Assembly: GCF_902806685.2 (NCBI RefSeq)
Contig: NC_048557.2
Span: 1,240,001 to 1,304,000, forward strand
DNA length: 64,000 bases
Origin: Maniola hyperantus
Taxonomy: Eukaryota > Arthropoda > Insecta > Lepidoptera > Nymphalidae
Reading direction: 5' to 3'
The position numbers and the translations under genes are program-made. Under the pieces are notes generated by a model. That model was given only the letters and a program-made list of their open reading frames with translations. It was not told where the DNA came from and searched no databases. Shown one piece after another: positions 45,201 to 52,596 of this stretch (the stretch's first letter is position 1; every line of letters starts with the position of its first letter).

Positions 45201-45367
45201 CATTCCCACTAGTCGTGTGATATTGACAGGTACATATTTTGTCGTTTCCAGGTGGCATGTTATCAGAGATTACGAGTACATTCCAGTCGGCTGCGGAAGA
45301 GCAATCTGTCACTTACCATCAGGAGGCCTGGATCAACAGCTTCCAGAAGTTCACCGTCGCAGACTAA
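33213..45367 (+). CDS. ATRIP: ATRIP (mus304) homologue, 12 exons, with indels in exons 2 and 4
   Basis: Exons: 33213-33327, 33610-34231, 34519-34619, 35329-35462, 36264-36526, 38563-38723, 39093-39273, 40410-40617, 41462-41681, 42659-42744, 43607-43786, 45252-45367. The start MSKRYIFPQQNGERKKAKLD is followed by the acidic WGDDNDDEI, which fits the RPA-binding motif of ATRIP. A charged coiled coil comes next (EGEASILRTQL, KNLEIISMKEKCKMLES). A C-terminal helical-repeat domain carries LLDKL-type helices, CRCDCQLVLMQVIVYGL and a terminal WINSFQKFTVAD. ATRIP recruits ATR kinase to RPA-coated single-stranded DNA in the nucleus. Exons 5-12 are in phase and clean. Exon 2 needs at least five frame changes, mostly at A-runs, and exon 4 at least one, so the gene is either mis-assembled there or decaying. 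ORFs at 33586-34018 are pieces of exon 2. The ATRIP identification rests on motif order and length, not on a database search. Confidence 0.78.
34326..34416 (+). repeat. Helitron H3 3' fragment
   Basis: 'ataggctactttttatccca' to GCGGGCATCATCTAG, then T. Confidence 0.6.
34757..35241. mobile_element. MITE with about 39-bp terminal inverted repeats, carrying a retroposon
   Basis: The left end (ATAATCCGCTGAAACAGGTG... to ...TGGTGCAAC) pairs with the right end (GTTGCACCATACAGATTCAA... to ...TTTCAGCGGATAAT). Without the insert 34796-35124 it is about 155 bp, with inner arms GCATGCGAAATGCAC/GTGCATTTTCGCATG. It lies in ATRIP intron 3. Confidence 0.78.
34796..35110 (-). mobile_element. Retroposed element (poly-T start) with 14-bp target duplication
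   Basis: CTGTATGGTGCAAC occurs on both sides (34782-34795 and 35111-35124). The insert opens with A then T12, so its poly(A) is on the minus strand. It contains (GAAA)n, 'cggcgctcttcttgccacct' and 'gaagcgccggaacaaactgt'; a relative of the latter block is at 63780-63850. No protein domain. Confidence 0.78.
35815..36255. repeat. Element G, near full-length, abutting an ATRIP splice acceptor
   Basis: TTTATTAGGGTTCTGTACCT to GCACTTGGCCGGTTTTTTTT. The terminal T-run (36251-36260) runs straight into CAG|, the acceptor of exon 36264, and so serves as its polypyrimidine tract. Confidence 0.75.
36575..36796 (+). repeat. SINE family A, 5' truncated
   Basis: TTAATTAAATGTCACTTGCT to GATGGGTTGATCATATGATC and ATGATGATG. 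Confidence 0.72.
36832..36951. mobile_element. Foldback/MITE R
   Basis: TTAGCCCGACTAGTTTCGAA...CCGGGG pairs exactly with CCCCGG...TTCGAAACTAGTCGGGCTAA. Outer flanks TTATTCAC/GTGAATAA also pair. A lone right half is at 42487-42545. Confidence 0.8.
37170..37345. repeat. Repeat F, reversed copy
   Basis: AGGGTTCTGTACCTGAAGGG and GTGCCAACGGGACCCTCTTA with (CCGT)n. A short TTCGG-rich foldback (37055-37135) precedes it. Confidence 0.55.
37347..38018 (-). mobile_element. Helitron-like element H3 split by a jockey insertion
   Basis: Part 1 is 37347-37550 (GCTGATGTCTGCGACTTCGT ... CACTTTCGCATTT); part 2 is 37991-38018 (ACTTTCGCATTTATAATATG GGTAGGGA). On the minus strand the end reads TCCCTACCC..., the expected 5'-TC. 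Confidence 0.75.
37551..37990 (+). mobile_element. 5'-truncated jockey-like LINE with poly(A) and 12-bp target duplication
   Basis: The frame VHDLHRDLKIEFVNKIIQKY ... HVNLEAVKLLDN, ending RRLKRTKPFEFVLKST and a stop at 37740, is the conserved C-terminal block of jockey-clade RT proteins. A 230-bp 3' UTR and a run of about 20 A follow. ACTTTCGCATTT is duplicated (37539-37550 and 37991-38002). It looks like an ATRIP exon by position but is not one. Confidence 0.82.
38020..38520. mobile_element. hAT-like non-autonomous DNA transposon
   Basis: 501 bp with perfect 23-bp terminal inverted repeats CATAGAGCAGAAACAAAGAG(GAG)/(CTC)CTCTTTGTTTCTGCTCTATG. Flanked by the 8-bp direct repeat GTAGGGAT (38012-38019 and 38521-38528). 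The 8-bp duplication and CA...TG ends suit hAT. No transposase frame. Confidence 0.8.
38779..38940. mobile_element. MITE Q, copy 2
   Basis: TTAGTCCCGCTAATGCGCGT to GCAATTTGCGGGACTTATA; centre TGACGTCAAAATGACGTCA. Confidence 0.8.
39341..39710. repeat. Helitron-like composite
   Basis: Left end TCCATACTAATATTATAAAT as in H3 5' ends; right end 'gcctttataatattagtgtg' is its complement. The interior ('tgcatcgcagggatgaactt') is not H3. Possibly two fused copies in opposite orientation. Confidence 0.45.
39765..40396. repeat. Element G split by a Helitron, ending 13 bp before an ATRIP acceptor
   Basis: TTTTGAGGTTCCGTTCCTCA to 40069, then resumes at 40289 (TTTTGTGCATAATAG) and ends TTGGCCGGTTTTTTA at 40391. 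The acceptor AG of exon 40410 follows closely. Confidence 0.72.
40070..40288 (-). mobile_element. Helitron-like H2 inserted in element G
   Basis: CTAGCTTATGCTCGCGACTT at the left and TATATATATAGA at the right. It breaks the G sequence ATTTATTTTT|...|TTTTGTGCAT exactly at an A/T site. Confidence 0.78.
40778..40893. repeat. Repeat E (reverse of 20148 copy)
   Basis: TCACTGGCAGGCGTCAAATG and GTAGCCCTAAAGTAGCCCTA. Its end is cut by the following Helitron. Confidence 0.7.
40895..41097 (-). mobile_element. Helitron-like H2
   Basis: CTAGCTTATGCTCGCGACTT to CTTTTTATATATTTAAGA; inserted in repeat E at 'tttgac|actag'. Confidence 0.72.
41106..41265. mobile_element. Foldback/MITE S
   Basis: AAAAACCGACTTACACTACA...AAAGTAAAAAA at the left pairs with TTTTTTACCTTGTAGTGG...AAGTCGGTTTTT at the right, with a short mismatch block. 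Confidence 0.65.
41716..41870 (+). repeat. Helitron-like 5' fragment, another family
   Basis: 'tatactaatattataaagag', (GTTT)n, 'actactgaaccgattttaat' and 'cagcgttggaaagctacttt'. Remnants of the same family lie at 12345-12440 and 29790-29900. Confidence 0.45.
41932..42130 (-). repeat. Helitron H2 fragment followed by LINE 3' end
   Basis: 41932-41995 is the (GTCA)n end of H2. From 42000 a (TCA)n microsatellite and 'atagacatccactgctggac' are the reverse of the endonuclease-RT LINE tail (as at 47577-47765). A similar piece is at 58285-58347. Confidence 0.6.
42271..42416. mobile_element. MITE with 36-bp inverted repeats
   Basis: CCCTCTAACAAATAAACCTG...GGTGGAATA pairs with TATTCCACC...CAGGTTTATTTGTTAGAGGG; TACTCTGTTTTGTCTTT and its complement pair further inside. 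Confidence 0.82.
42487..42545. repeat. Half of foldback R
   Basis: AGGACCCCGTATGGGTTCGA and AACTAGTCGGGCTAACGTCG match the right half of 36832-36951. Confidence 0.7.
42761..43324 (-). mobile_element. Helitron-like H3 split by SINE B
   Basis: 42761-42823 has CTAGCTGATGCCCGCGACTT...; 43170-43324 has 'ctctttgattttccgggaca' to CGCATTTATAATAAGGGTA. The two parts join at the expected H3 position. Confidence 0.75.
42824..43169 (+). repeat. SINE family B inserted in Helitron H3
   Basis: Full head-to-tail SINE B with an A-rich tail, in ATRIP intron 10. The flanks AACTTTTGA / AACTCTTTGA are a likely diverged target duplication. Confidence 0.82.
43920..44448 (-). mobile_element. Helitron-like H2 split by a foldback element
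   Basis: CTAGCTTAGCTTATCACTAC... to 44097, then 44392 (CTGTGCGTTGATAGATCAGT) to TATATATTTAGA. Lies in the last ATRIP intron. Confidence 0.78.
44098..44391. mobile_element. 294-bp foldback inserted in Helitron H2, 3-bp target duplication
   Basis: TACCCGTAGTACAAGATTTT(ACGTCTCACCAAAC) at the left pairs with the right end. CTG occurs on both sides (44095-44097, 44392-44394), and removal restores the H2 consensus GAGCTGTGCG. Inner arms ATTCGAGAGTCGAAATACTT also pair. No transposase. Confidence 0.8.
44450..44615 (+). repeat. Helitron H3 fragment
   Basis: 'gtgtaagtgttgtctgtttg', 'gatttttgcatgggtatagt' and CACCCACGGGATTT; the 3' hairpin is lost. Confidence 0.55.
44700..44922 (-). mobile_element. 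Helitron-like H2, first of a tandem pair
   Basis: CTAGCTTATGCCCGCGACTT to TATATATTTAGA, directly abutting the next copy. Confidence 0.78.
44923..45145 (-). mobile_element. Helitron-like H2, second of a tandem pair
   Basis: CTAGCTTATGCTCGCGACTT starts on the base after the neighbour's terminal GA; ends TATATATATAGA. It finishes 106 bp before the last ATRIP exon. Confidence 0.78.
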
Positions 45368-45401
45368 TACAAAATATAAACGTGTTACTGACGATATTGT
45401 G

Positions 45402-45866
45402 GTCAATTCTGTTGTACACAATCTCCAAACTAAATTAAAATGACAGGTCTTTTGCTATTCCTGTCATAATGCTCCCCGCCGAAAAGGATAGCATTAAATT
45501 TAGATAGATAGAAGCTGTGGTAGCCTGGTGGTTAGGACGTCCGCCTTCCAATTGGAGGTCGGGGGTTCGATCCCGGGCACGCACCTCTAAATTTTTGGAG
45601 TTATGTGCGTTTTTAAGTAATTAAAATATCACTTGCTTTAACGGTGAAGGAAAACATCGTGAGGAAACCTGCATGCCTGAGAGTTTCTCCATAATGTTCT
45701 CAAAGGTGTGTGAAGTCTGCCAATCCGCACTTGGCCAGCGTGGTAGACTATGGCCAAAACCCTTCTCACTCTGAGATGAGACCCGTGCTCTGTAGTGAGC
45801 CGGCGATGGGTTGATCGTGCGTGAGATTTAGATCTGTTAATTTTGTTTAGATTGTGTATTACAGAT
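45402..45866. mobile_element. Foldback P split by SINE A
   Basis: 45402-45512 is the left part (GTCAATTCTGTTGTACACAA ... GGATAGCATTAAATTTAGAT); 45829-45866 is the right part (AGATTTAGATCTGTTAATTT...). Starts 35 bp after the ATRIP stop, so it probably lies in the 3' UTR. Confidence 0.7.
45514..45828 (+). repeat. SINE family A, full length
   Basis: Head AGCTGTGGTAGCCTGGTGGT, box B GGTTCGATCCCGGGCACGCA, body to GCCGGCGATGGGTTGATCGT. ATTTAGAT on both sides is the likely target duplication. Confidence 0.8.
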
Positions 45867-46029
45867 AGGGGCTAATTCCGTTGTACACAATCTCTAAACT
45901 AAACTAAAAAAACACGTCTAAATCTATTGCTATTCCTTTTATAATGTTGCTTGTAGAAAAGGATAGCACTAGATTTAGACCTGTCAATTTAGTTTAGTTT
46001 AGAGATTGTGTACAAGAGAATCGGCCCCA
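45867..46029. mobile_element. Foldback P, intact copy
   Basis: GGGGCTAATTCCGTTGTACA to TGTACAAGAGAATCGGCCCC; immediately follows the interrupted copy. Confidence 0.8.
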
Positions 46030-46145
46030 TAATACACTTAAAATTACAATAGTTATTTTAAAGTAAACGATTATTATTAAAACTTAGGATGCGTTTCCAC
46101 TGAAGTGGAGCGGAGACGCGTTTCCGATCAATGATTATAGATCAA

Positions 46146-46358
46146 CTAGATGATGCCTGCGACTTCGTCCGCGTGGATTTAGGTTTTAAAAATCCCGTGG
46201 GAACTCTTTGATTTTCCGGAATAAAAAGTAGCCTATGTCCTTCCCCGAGATGCAAGCTATCCCTGTATTAAATTTTGTAAAAATCGGTTGAACTGCTGGG
46301 CCGTGAAAAGCTAGCAGACAGACAAACACACTTTGGCATTTATAATATTAAGTATGGA
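46146..46358 (-). mobile_element. Helitron-like H3
   Basis: CTAGATGATGCCTGCGACTT to TTTATAATATTAAGTATGGA. Confidence 0.75.
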
Positions 46359-46550
46359 TTATAGAAAAAAGATTAAACTTTCAGCTTTTATAAAATAAGG
46401 AAAGTCTCTTTATGATATACGCTTTTGAAGTTCTCAGAGTCGGTGTAACAAAGTTTTCTGATATGTAGTCGACCTTAGGAGTTGGAGGTTTTGTTATATA
46501 GGTACAAAAGCGCTTTTCTATGAAATTAAATAATTCATTTGTTGTGATGG

Positions 46551-46573
46551 ATGTGTGTGTGTGTGTGTGTGTG
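46551..46573. repeat. (TG)n microsatellite
   Basis: About eleven TG units between ATGGATG and GTTAATGGG. Confidence 0.8.
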
Positions 46574-46827
46574 GTTAATGGGTGGCCGCAAGACTGTGAT
46601 TTATGTTTATACTTGTAAATAATATTGATAATATTATAGATTGAATATAAATGTGCCTTTAAAACTTGTTTTATTCTGTTGTATAGAAGGTATTTGTAGT
46701 GTTAATAATAATTTAATTTTTTTAGGTACCTATCTTCAAATTTTCATAGGAACTTATAAGCTAAGGAAACAGTAACAGCTGTGTTAGTTAAAAAACTGAG
46801 TTACAGCTACTAAAGCCCACCTTCGGA

Positions 46828-47030
46828 TTTGGAAAAGCTGACTGTCTGACTGATCTATCAATGCACAGCTCAAACTATTGGATGGATCTGGCTGAAATTT
46901 GGCATGCAGATAGCTATTATGACGTAGACAACCGCTAAGAAAGGAATTTGAAAATTCAACCCCTAAGGGGGTAAAATTGGGGTTTGAAATTTGTGTAGTC
47001 CACGCAGACGAAGCCGCGAGCATAAGCTAG
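46828..47030 (+). mobile_element. Helitron-like H2, 5' truncated
   Basis: Begins inside the element (GGAAAAGCTGACTGTCTGAC) and ends GCAGACGAAGCCGCGAGCAT AAGCTAG before T. Confidence 0.72.
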
Positions 47031-47194
47031 TGAAATATCAAACTAGTAGACATCTAGCGATGATGAGTTGTAACATTCGTGTCTCGAACCCACGGAACAA
47101 AAAAAAGTTTTTTCTGTTCCGTGCTCGAACCTTTCTCGTCTTCGATTAGCAACAGCTACTTGTTAATAGATGGCGCTTTTAAAAAATGTTTCAT

Positions 47195-47355
47195 TTTAAT
47201 TTGTTTTAGCGGCAATACACATTCTGTGAAAATTATAACTCTCTACCTATTAGGGTTCACGAGATACAGCCCATTGACACACAGACGGACGGACGGACAG
47301 CGGGGGCTTAGTAATAGGGTCCCGTTGGCACCCTTCGGGTACGGAACCCTAATAA
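47195..47355. repeat. Repeat F
   Basis: 'gtgaaaattataactctcta', (GACG)n at 47282-47300, GGGTCCCGTTGGCACCCTTC and GGGTACGGAACCCTAA. Confidence 0.6.
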
Positions 47356-47576
47356 AACAACTGTTGGTACATCATAATATAAGACATTTATTGATTTTAC
47401 AATACAGTAATAAAAAAGCATTAATTACCTATTTAATTATAATAATAAACGAATACTATTGGTTAAAATGCACAGTTATAGCAAGACCACCATAAATTCA
47501 GCCAATTATAATTTAGTTACTCTGCTTCTCTTACAAATCTACTCTTTTCTGATTTGGGCAGAGTTCGAAAAACCGA

Positions 47577-47765
47577 TAGACGTTGGGGTCCCAAGGTGCT
47601 AAAATTGCGACTTCGCAGCATTGGAAAAGGGGACTTCTTACTAGATGGACAGACATCAAACGAGTTATAGGGAGCCGCTGGATTCAGGCGGCGCAAGCCC
47701 GTGGCGTGTGGAACTACAAGAGACCTATGTCCAGCAGTGGAAGTCTATCGGTTGATAATGATGAT
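47577..47765 (+). pseudogene. Endonuclease-RT LINE C-terminal fragment
   Basis: The frame includes LLTRWTDIKRVIGSRWIQAA and QARGVWNYKRPMSSSGS, ending in (GATAATGATGATG). Same family as 26185-26400. Confidence 0.68.
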
Positions 47766-47808
47766 GCTTAATGACAAGTTTTGTGTTAACCCCCTGATTA
47801 TATTTTAA

Positions 47809-48001
47809 CTAGATGATGCCCGTGACTTTGCGTGGATTTAGGTTTTTGAAAATCCCATGGGAACCGGGATAAAAAGTAGCCTAAGTCCTTCCCCGGGATG
47901 CAAGCTATCTCTGTACCAAATTTCGTCAAAATCGGTTGAACGGATGGGCCGTGAAAGGCTAGCAGACCGACAGACACACTTTCGCATTTATGATATTAGA
48001 T
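47809..48001 (-). mobile_element. Helitron-like H3 at the YIPF 3' end
   Basis: CTAGATGATGCCCGTGACTT to CGCATTTATGATATTAGATG. It lies 23 bp past the YIPF stop codon, so it is probably part of, or just beyond, the 3' UTR. Confidence 0.7.
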
Positions 48002-48024
48002 GGATCGGATTGGATGGGAATGGA

Positions 48025-51000
48025 TTACAATGTATTAGCAAAAGTAGTAACCAAAACTTTAACAGTTGGTACAGCAACAGTATCAGGCACATGAAAGAAA
48101 TACAACATGAACCCAGTGGCTAACAAAAAATGGAATGCTAATATAGATCCTATCAAAATTAAGTAATATCTAGACTTCTTCAATGCTGGTAAGAGCCAGA
48201 AGATCAGAACAGCTCCGGAGACAAACGCTGCCATCAGTACGAAGAGCCATTGAAGCCATGACACTTGGATGGTCCAGAGAACTGCTACAGGGATGTATAT
48301 GGAGAGGGAATAACCGTAGAGACAGAATAGAGATATCATTGAGGGTGAACTTGATGCCTGAAAAGGAGAGAAAAAGATAATTAGTATTTTTCGATTCCAT
48401 GTCAAACACATAAAATTAATATGAAAGACCATGAATGTATATCACTACTTCTATCACTATATTTTATTATTTAGTTATGGAATAAGTTAGGTAATCAGTA
48501 CCCTTATTATAAATGCGAAAGTGTGTTTGTTTGTTGGTTTGTCCTTCAATCACGTCGCAACGGTGCAAACGGATTGACGTGATTTTTTGCATGGGTATAG
48601 ATAAAGACCTGGAGAGTGACATAGGCTACTTTTTATCCCAGAAAATCAGAGTTCCCACGGGATTTTTAAAAAACCACGCGGACGAAGTCGCGGGCATCAG
48701 CTAGTTAGATAATAAAATTAGTGTTTGCAAAGTAGAACAAATTTAATATATAAGTTCCGCAAATTGCTATTACGCTGGAACCATGTCTCATTAACGTCAA
48801 TTTGACGTATATTTAAGTGAAAACTCGAAACTTCAGTCATCAGTCTCGGCGGCCATTTTAGTGCTGACGTCACTAAAATGGCCGCCACGCGCATTAGAAA
48901 TTTGCGGAACTTGTAACAGGAAAGGCACTGACTCCCTATGACATAGTTTTTACTTCTTTGGGAGCCAGTGGTCAAAAATTTTTGTGACAAATATTTTTTG
49001 CAAATAAAGATTATTTATTTATTTATTTATCCTAGTAATTTCTCTTCCCACATACCTGAGTTTCAATTTCATCCTGTGTATCAACAGCTGTCCACTTGAG
49101 AGCGGCCCACAAAGCTAAAGGCACGAGCCATACGTAGCAGAGAATGGCCGTCGCTGCATAGGACACTAGGTGGTAGTTGTACCGCCAGTGTACTGTCGTG
49201 TTGGCGTGCTGGAGATAGTTGGATATGTTACCGCTCACTGCTATGGTGAATATCTGAAATGAAAATGAATTGACAATCTAAATGTGTATATAAAAGGAAA
49301 AGGTGATTGACTGACTGACTGACGCTCTTCCAAAATTCGTGAAATCCACATTAGCTGATAGTTTTGAGTTTGCCAACCATTTTAAATTATCAATTTGACA
49401 AAAAAAGTTCATCAAATTAGTTCAAATATGTATGACGTCACATCTATGTCTACATTTTTTTTTTTTTTTAATTTATTTATTCATAATAATTTTACAAAGT
49501 TTCCTACATATCTATCTCGCCAAACTGGTGGGCCAGTTTGTTGGCGAGGTGGCGCTCTTAATACTAAGTACATAACTTACTACTATATTTCCTTAACGCT
49601 ATTCATACACCTATATCTATTCTTATAATAAAAACTGTACTACATACTAATTTAATTTACATAAAACGAAAAGGTGTCTGATGTGTAATTGTAAGTGTAA
49701 TTTATCACCTATTTTGAATAAATTTTTTGACATTGACTTTGATTTGATTCTGTTGTAGATAATCTCTAAAAAAAAAAATAGGTCTAAATATATTGCTATC
49801 CCTTTCACAATGCTCCCTGCAAAAAAGGATAGCCTTAGCTTAAATTAAAAATGTTAAAATTATTTAGAAATTTCCTTGAAGTGTAGGTAAAGCACTAGAA
49901 AAATTTATTAAAAATGTTCCTTACCAATGTAACAGAAATCCATATAGGCCCATACAAATCAGGTTTCCCCTTGATCCTCTCATCGAAGTAGTTGCGAGAC
50001 ACCTTCTGAGGCAGTACAGAAGATACTATCCTCTCCACCACCTCACTGGTCTGTACGTCAAAGTATTTCTGGTAATACTCTATGGTCCAGAAGTTGTGGT
50101 TTGCTGGAAATACATAAAATTATATTATTATCAAACCAATATCAAAATGCTTTGCACCATTAAAGATCACTTATTTCAATGGTGAAAGAAAACATAGTAA
50201 AGGAACCTTCTGACCAACAGAGTTGTTCACATATGGATTAAATTGCCTAAGGATGTGGTTATGTCTAGCTCTGTTAACCAGTTCAGACAGACATTTGGAA
50301 AACTAGAAGCACTTCTGATATAGACGCATCAGCGAAAGCTGCTTAGTCTATTACAAATAATAATAATAACTTGCATGTCTGAAAATTTCTAAAAATTGTG
50401 AAATACAGTATTTCTTTGTCTAATAAAGCTAAAATACCAATTCTGACAGATAATTTATAATTAGAAAAACTTTCATACAAACTTTCCTCCCTTAAACTTT
50501 TTTCTTAGCAAGTGCCTACATCATAAAAGGAACCTATAGTATGTGACAGGTTGAAATGGCAATCAGGGTACGAGGCTAGGGGACACCCCGCTCACCCGCA
50601 CTGGGGCTATGTGGGTGTGCAGAGCATCCCCACCCCGATTGCCATCTCGATCTGTCACATACTAAACTGTCAAAATCTCAAGTTTCTAAACCCAAGTTGG
50701 CTTAGGCTGTGCATTGATAGATCAATCAGTCAATCATTTTTAAATGATAGCCCATATCCATTATTCAGCTTAGAAATTTCATAAATTACCAAATGATAAC
50801 CATTAATGTTGTCATAGCGGGATTCTTGTATAGATAACAAATTATTAACAAGATATTTACAATTTTAACATGTTTAGTCACTATATTGCACAGCATTGAT
50901 ATCACAGACAATACCTACCTAATAGTTTTAACTTTCATATTTATTCGATAAAGTTCAAATCTAATATAAAATTATGTTTATATCATGATCAAAGGTTTGA

Positions 51001-51275
51001 TATCAGTAGGTACTGAAACTGAACTATTATGTACAAATTATCAAACCAGATTTATTCGATAAATACAGATGTTGTAATCGCTTACTTTGAGAAGGTGGAG
51101 TCTCCTCCTCCTCGACTGGCTTAGGTATAGGTTCTTCGTAATTATAGTTCGATGTGGACATGGTGTTGTATTGATTTGTATGGACGGCCTCAACATCGAT
51201 TCGAGCACTTCTTTCGTTGTGCTCCGGCGAATAATCTTGGAAGTTTAGCAGTTCTCCAGTACTCACATGCGTCAT
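48025..51275 (-). CDS. YIPF1: YIPF1/YIPF2-type Golgi Yip1-domain membrane protein
   Basis: Minus-strand exons 51275-51086, 50103-49925, 49253-49056 and 48357-48025, all GT-AG and in phase, give 299 residues with a stop at 48025-48027. The N-terminal 85 residues are polar and cytosolic (acidic with Pro; NYNYEEPIPKPVEEEE). FWTIEYYQKYFDVQTSEV and the conserved PDLYGPIWISVTL then lead into a Yip1 domain. Five hydrophobic helices follow, with CYVWLVPLALWAALKW, LYGYSLSIYIPVAVLW, WLFVLMAAFVSGAVLIFW and a last helix LAFHFLLATGFMLYFF. Human YIPF1/2 are about 306-316 residues, so the length fits. The family sits in Golgi membranes and binds Rab GTPases in vesicle traffic. Invertebrates usually have one YIPF1/2 gene, so the paralogue name is arbitrary. 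Divergent to PCF11. Confidence 0.9.
48495..48704 (+). mobile_element. Helitron-like H3, intact ends
   Basis: TCAGTACCCTTATTATAAAT to CACGCGGACGAAGTCGCGGG CATCAGCTAG before T. In YIPF intron 3. Confidence 0.78.
48751..48918. mobile_element. MITE Q, copy 3
   Basis: ATAAGTTCCGCAAATTGCTA to AGAAATTTGCGGAACTTGTA; the centre contains AATGGCCGCC/GGCGGCCATT. Confidence 0.8.
49745..49845. repeat. Foldback P fragment
   Basis: 'tgattctgttgtagataatc' then 'tctaaatatattgctatccc'. Confidence 0.5.
50539..50664. mobile_element. Foldback element, relative of 4301-4493
   Basis: AGTATGTGACAGGTTGAAAT GGCAATCAGGGT pairs with ACCCCGATTGCCATCTCGAT CTGTCACATACT. The GC loop has CCCGCTCACCCGCA. In YIPF intron 1. 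Confidence 0.78.
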
Positions 51276-52596
51276 TATGTTTGATAATTGATAAGCTATT
51301 TATCAGCCAGGGAAGTTAATTAATAAATAATAAATTTCAATTTTCACCACAAATTCATCAACCTAAAATGTCAAATATTACTGTCAAATGTCAAAGTCAG
51401 TGTCATTTTGACAGTCAGTAAGTTGATCTTGTCACAGATTAAAAATAAGATGAACTAAAAAAATCCATAGACAATAAGAGTACTTAATACAGTAGAAACG
51501 GGTAACATTGATATAATAGCTACAGTTTTTAGATGCTATTTATATTTTGAGTATATTATATAAGACAGGTATAGCGCACATAAAGTGCCCCGTAAAGGCC
51601 TAGTGTGGCCTAGCGATTAAGCGTTCTGATACCATGATGCTCAGAAACCAATCAGGGGTATGGGATTAATAAAACTGCCATACTGCCCCCTTTGCAAGTT
51701 AGCCCACTTCCATCCTACAGTGCATCGTCACTTACCACCAGGTAAGATCTAAGGTCAAGGGCTAAGTTAACTAAACTTATCGGCTATTATAGCGCGAGTG
51801 AAGCGAGTGCGATATTTTTTACAATATTGCCTGTTTAAGGCACATTGTTTCCTTTATGGCAGCCCCCGAAATTAAATCTAAATATTCGCAATAAATTCGT
51901 GCATAAATTTTTCTTTCGGCCCCCGGCCCTCGAGAGTCGTTGGGCTGTCGTCCGTGGGTCAGTAGCATTCTAGGTTTGGTCGTGCCTTAATTTGTTGAAC
52001 GCCACAAAGAAGGGTGTTATAAATACCTAATTTAAAGTGATTGTTTTTTTGTAATTTTTATGCCATTGGTTCCACTGAGCTCTCACAATATTTGACAATC
52101 AGAACAAATTAATGTTTCACACATTTACAATATTACCCATGCCAACTGTAATGGACAATGTAATGAGACAAAAAAAACAGTTTTGAAAGATTTTGAAACT
52201 GATTACGTTTACGGAAATAGGTTGTCTATTGTCTTATGTCTACGATTGTCTATTAAAATCCGCCATTTTAGTTTTGTGAAATAATTTCTCGCATGCAGGC
52301 AAGATTTTTATCAATCGTTTTTATTTTATCAAATTATTGAAACATACGTGATTTTAAGACTCCTATAATATGTGCATTTGGTTCTGTACGTGAGGAGAAG
52401 TCACTAGATTGTGAAATACACAGTGCCAATACTTTGTTATCGGCATAACGTAAGTTTTCTCTCGTTATTACTTCTGAAAATTACGCCATATTGAAAAGAG
52501 GAGCCACGTAACGGGGATTTAATTTTAATTGCAGCGATGTGCGTTCGAAGATAGTTCTGGGCATGGTATTCACTGCATCGGGAGTAGGCGAACACC
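51276..52596. promoter_or_regulatory. Divergent YIPF/PCF11 intergenic region
   Basis: Start codons are 1.32 kb apart on opposite strands. It contains a decayed SINE B tail (51612-51775, 'aggggtatgggattaataaa' to 'aggtcaagggctaa') and unique sequence. The 52260-52596 part is likely the PCF11 5' UTR/promoter (CGGGAGTAGGCGAACACC before the ATG). No TATA box recognised. Confidence 0.45.

Noticed and set aside
48183..48409. Plus- and minus-strand alternative frames over YIPF exon 4
   Set aside because: Shadows; only the frame with LYGYSL and the membrane helices continues the spliced protein.
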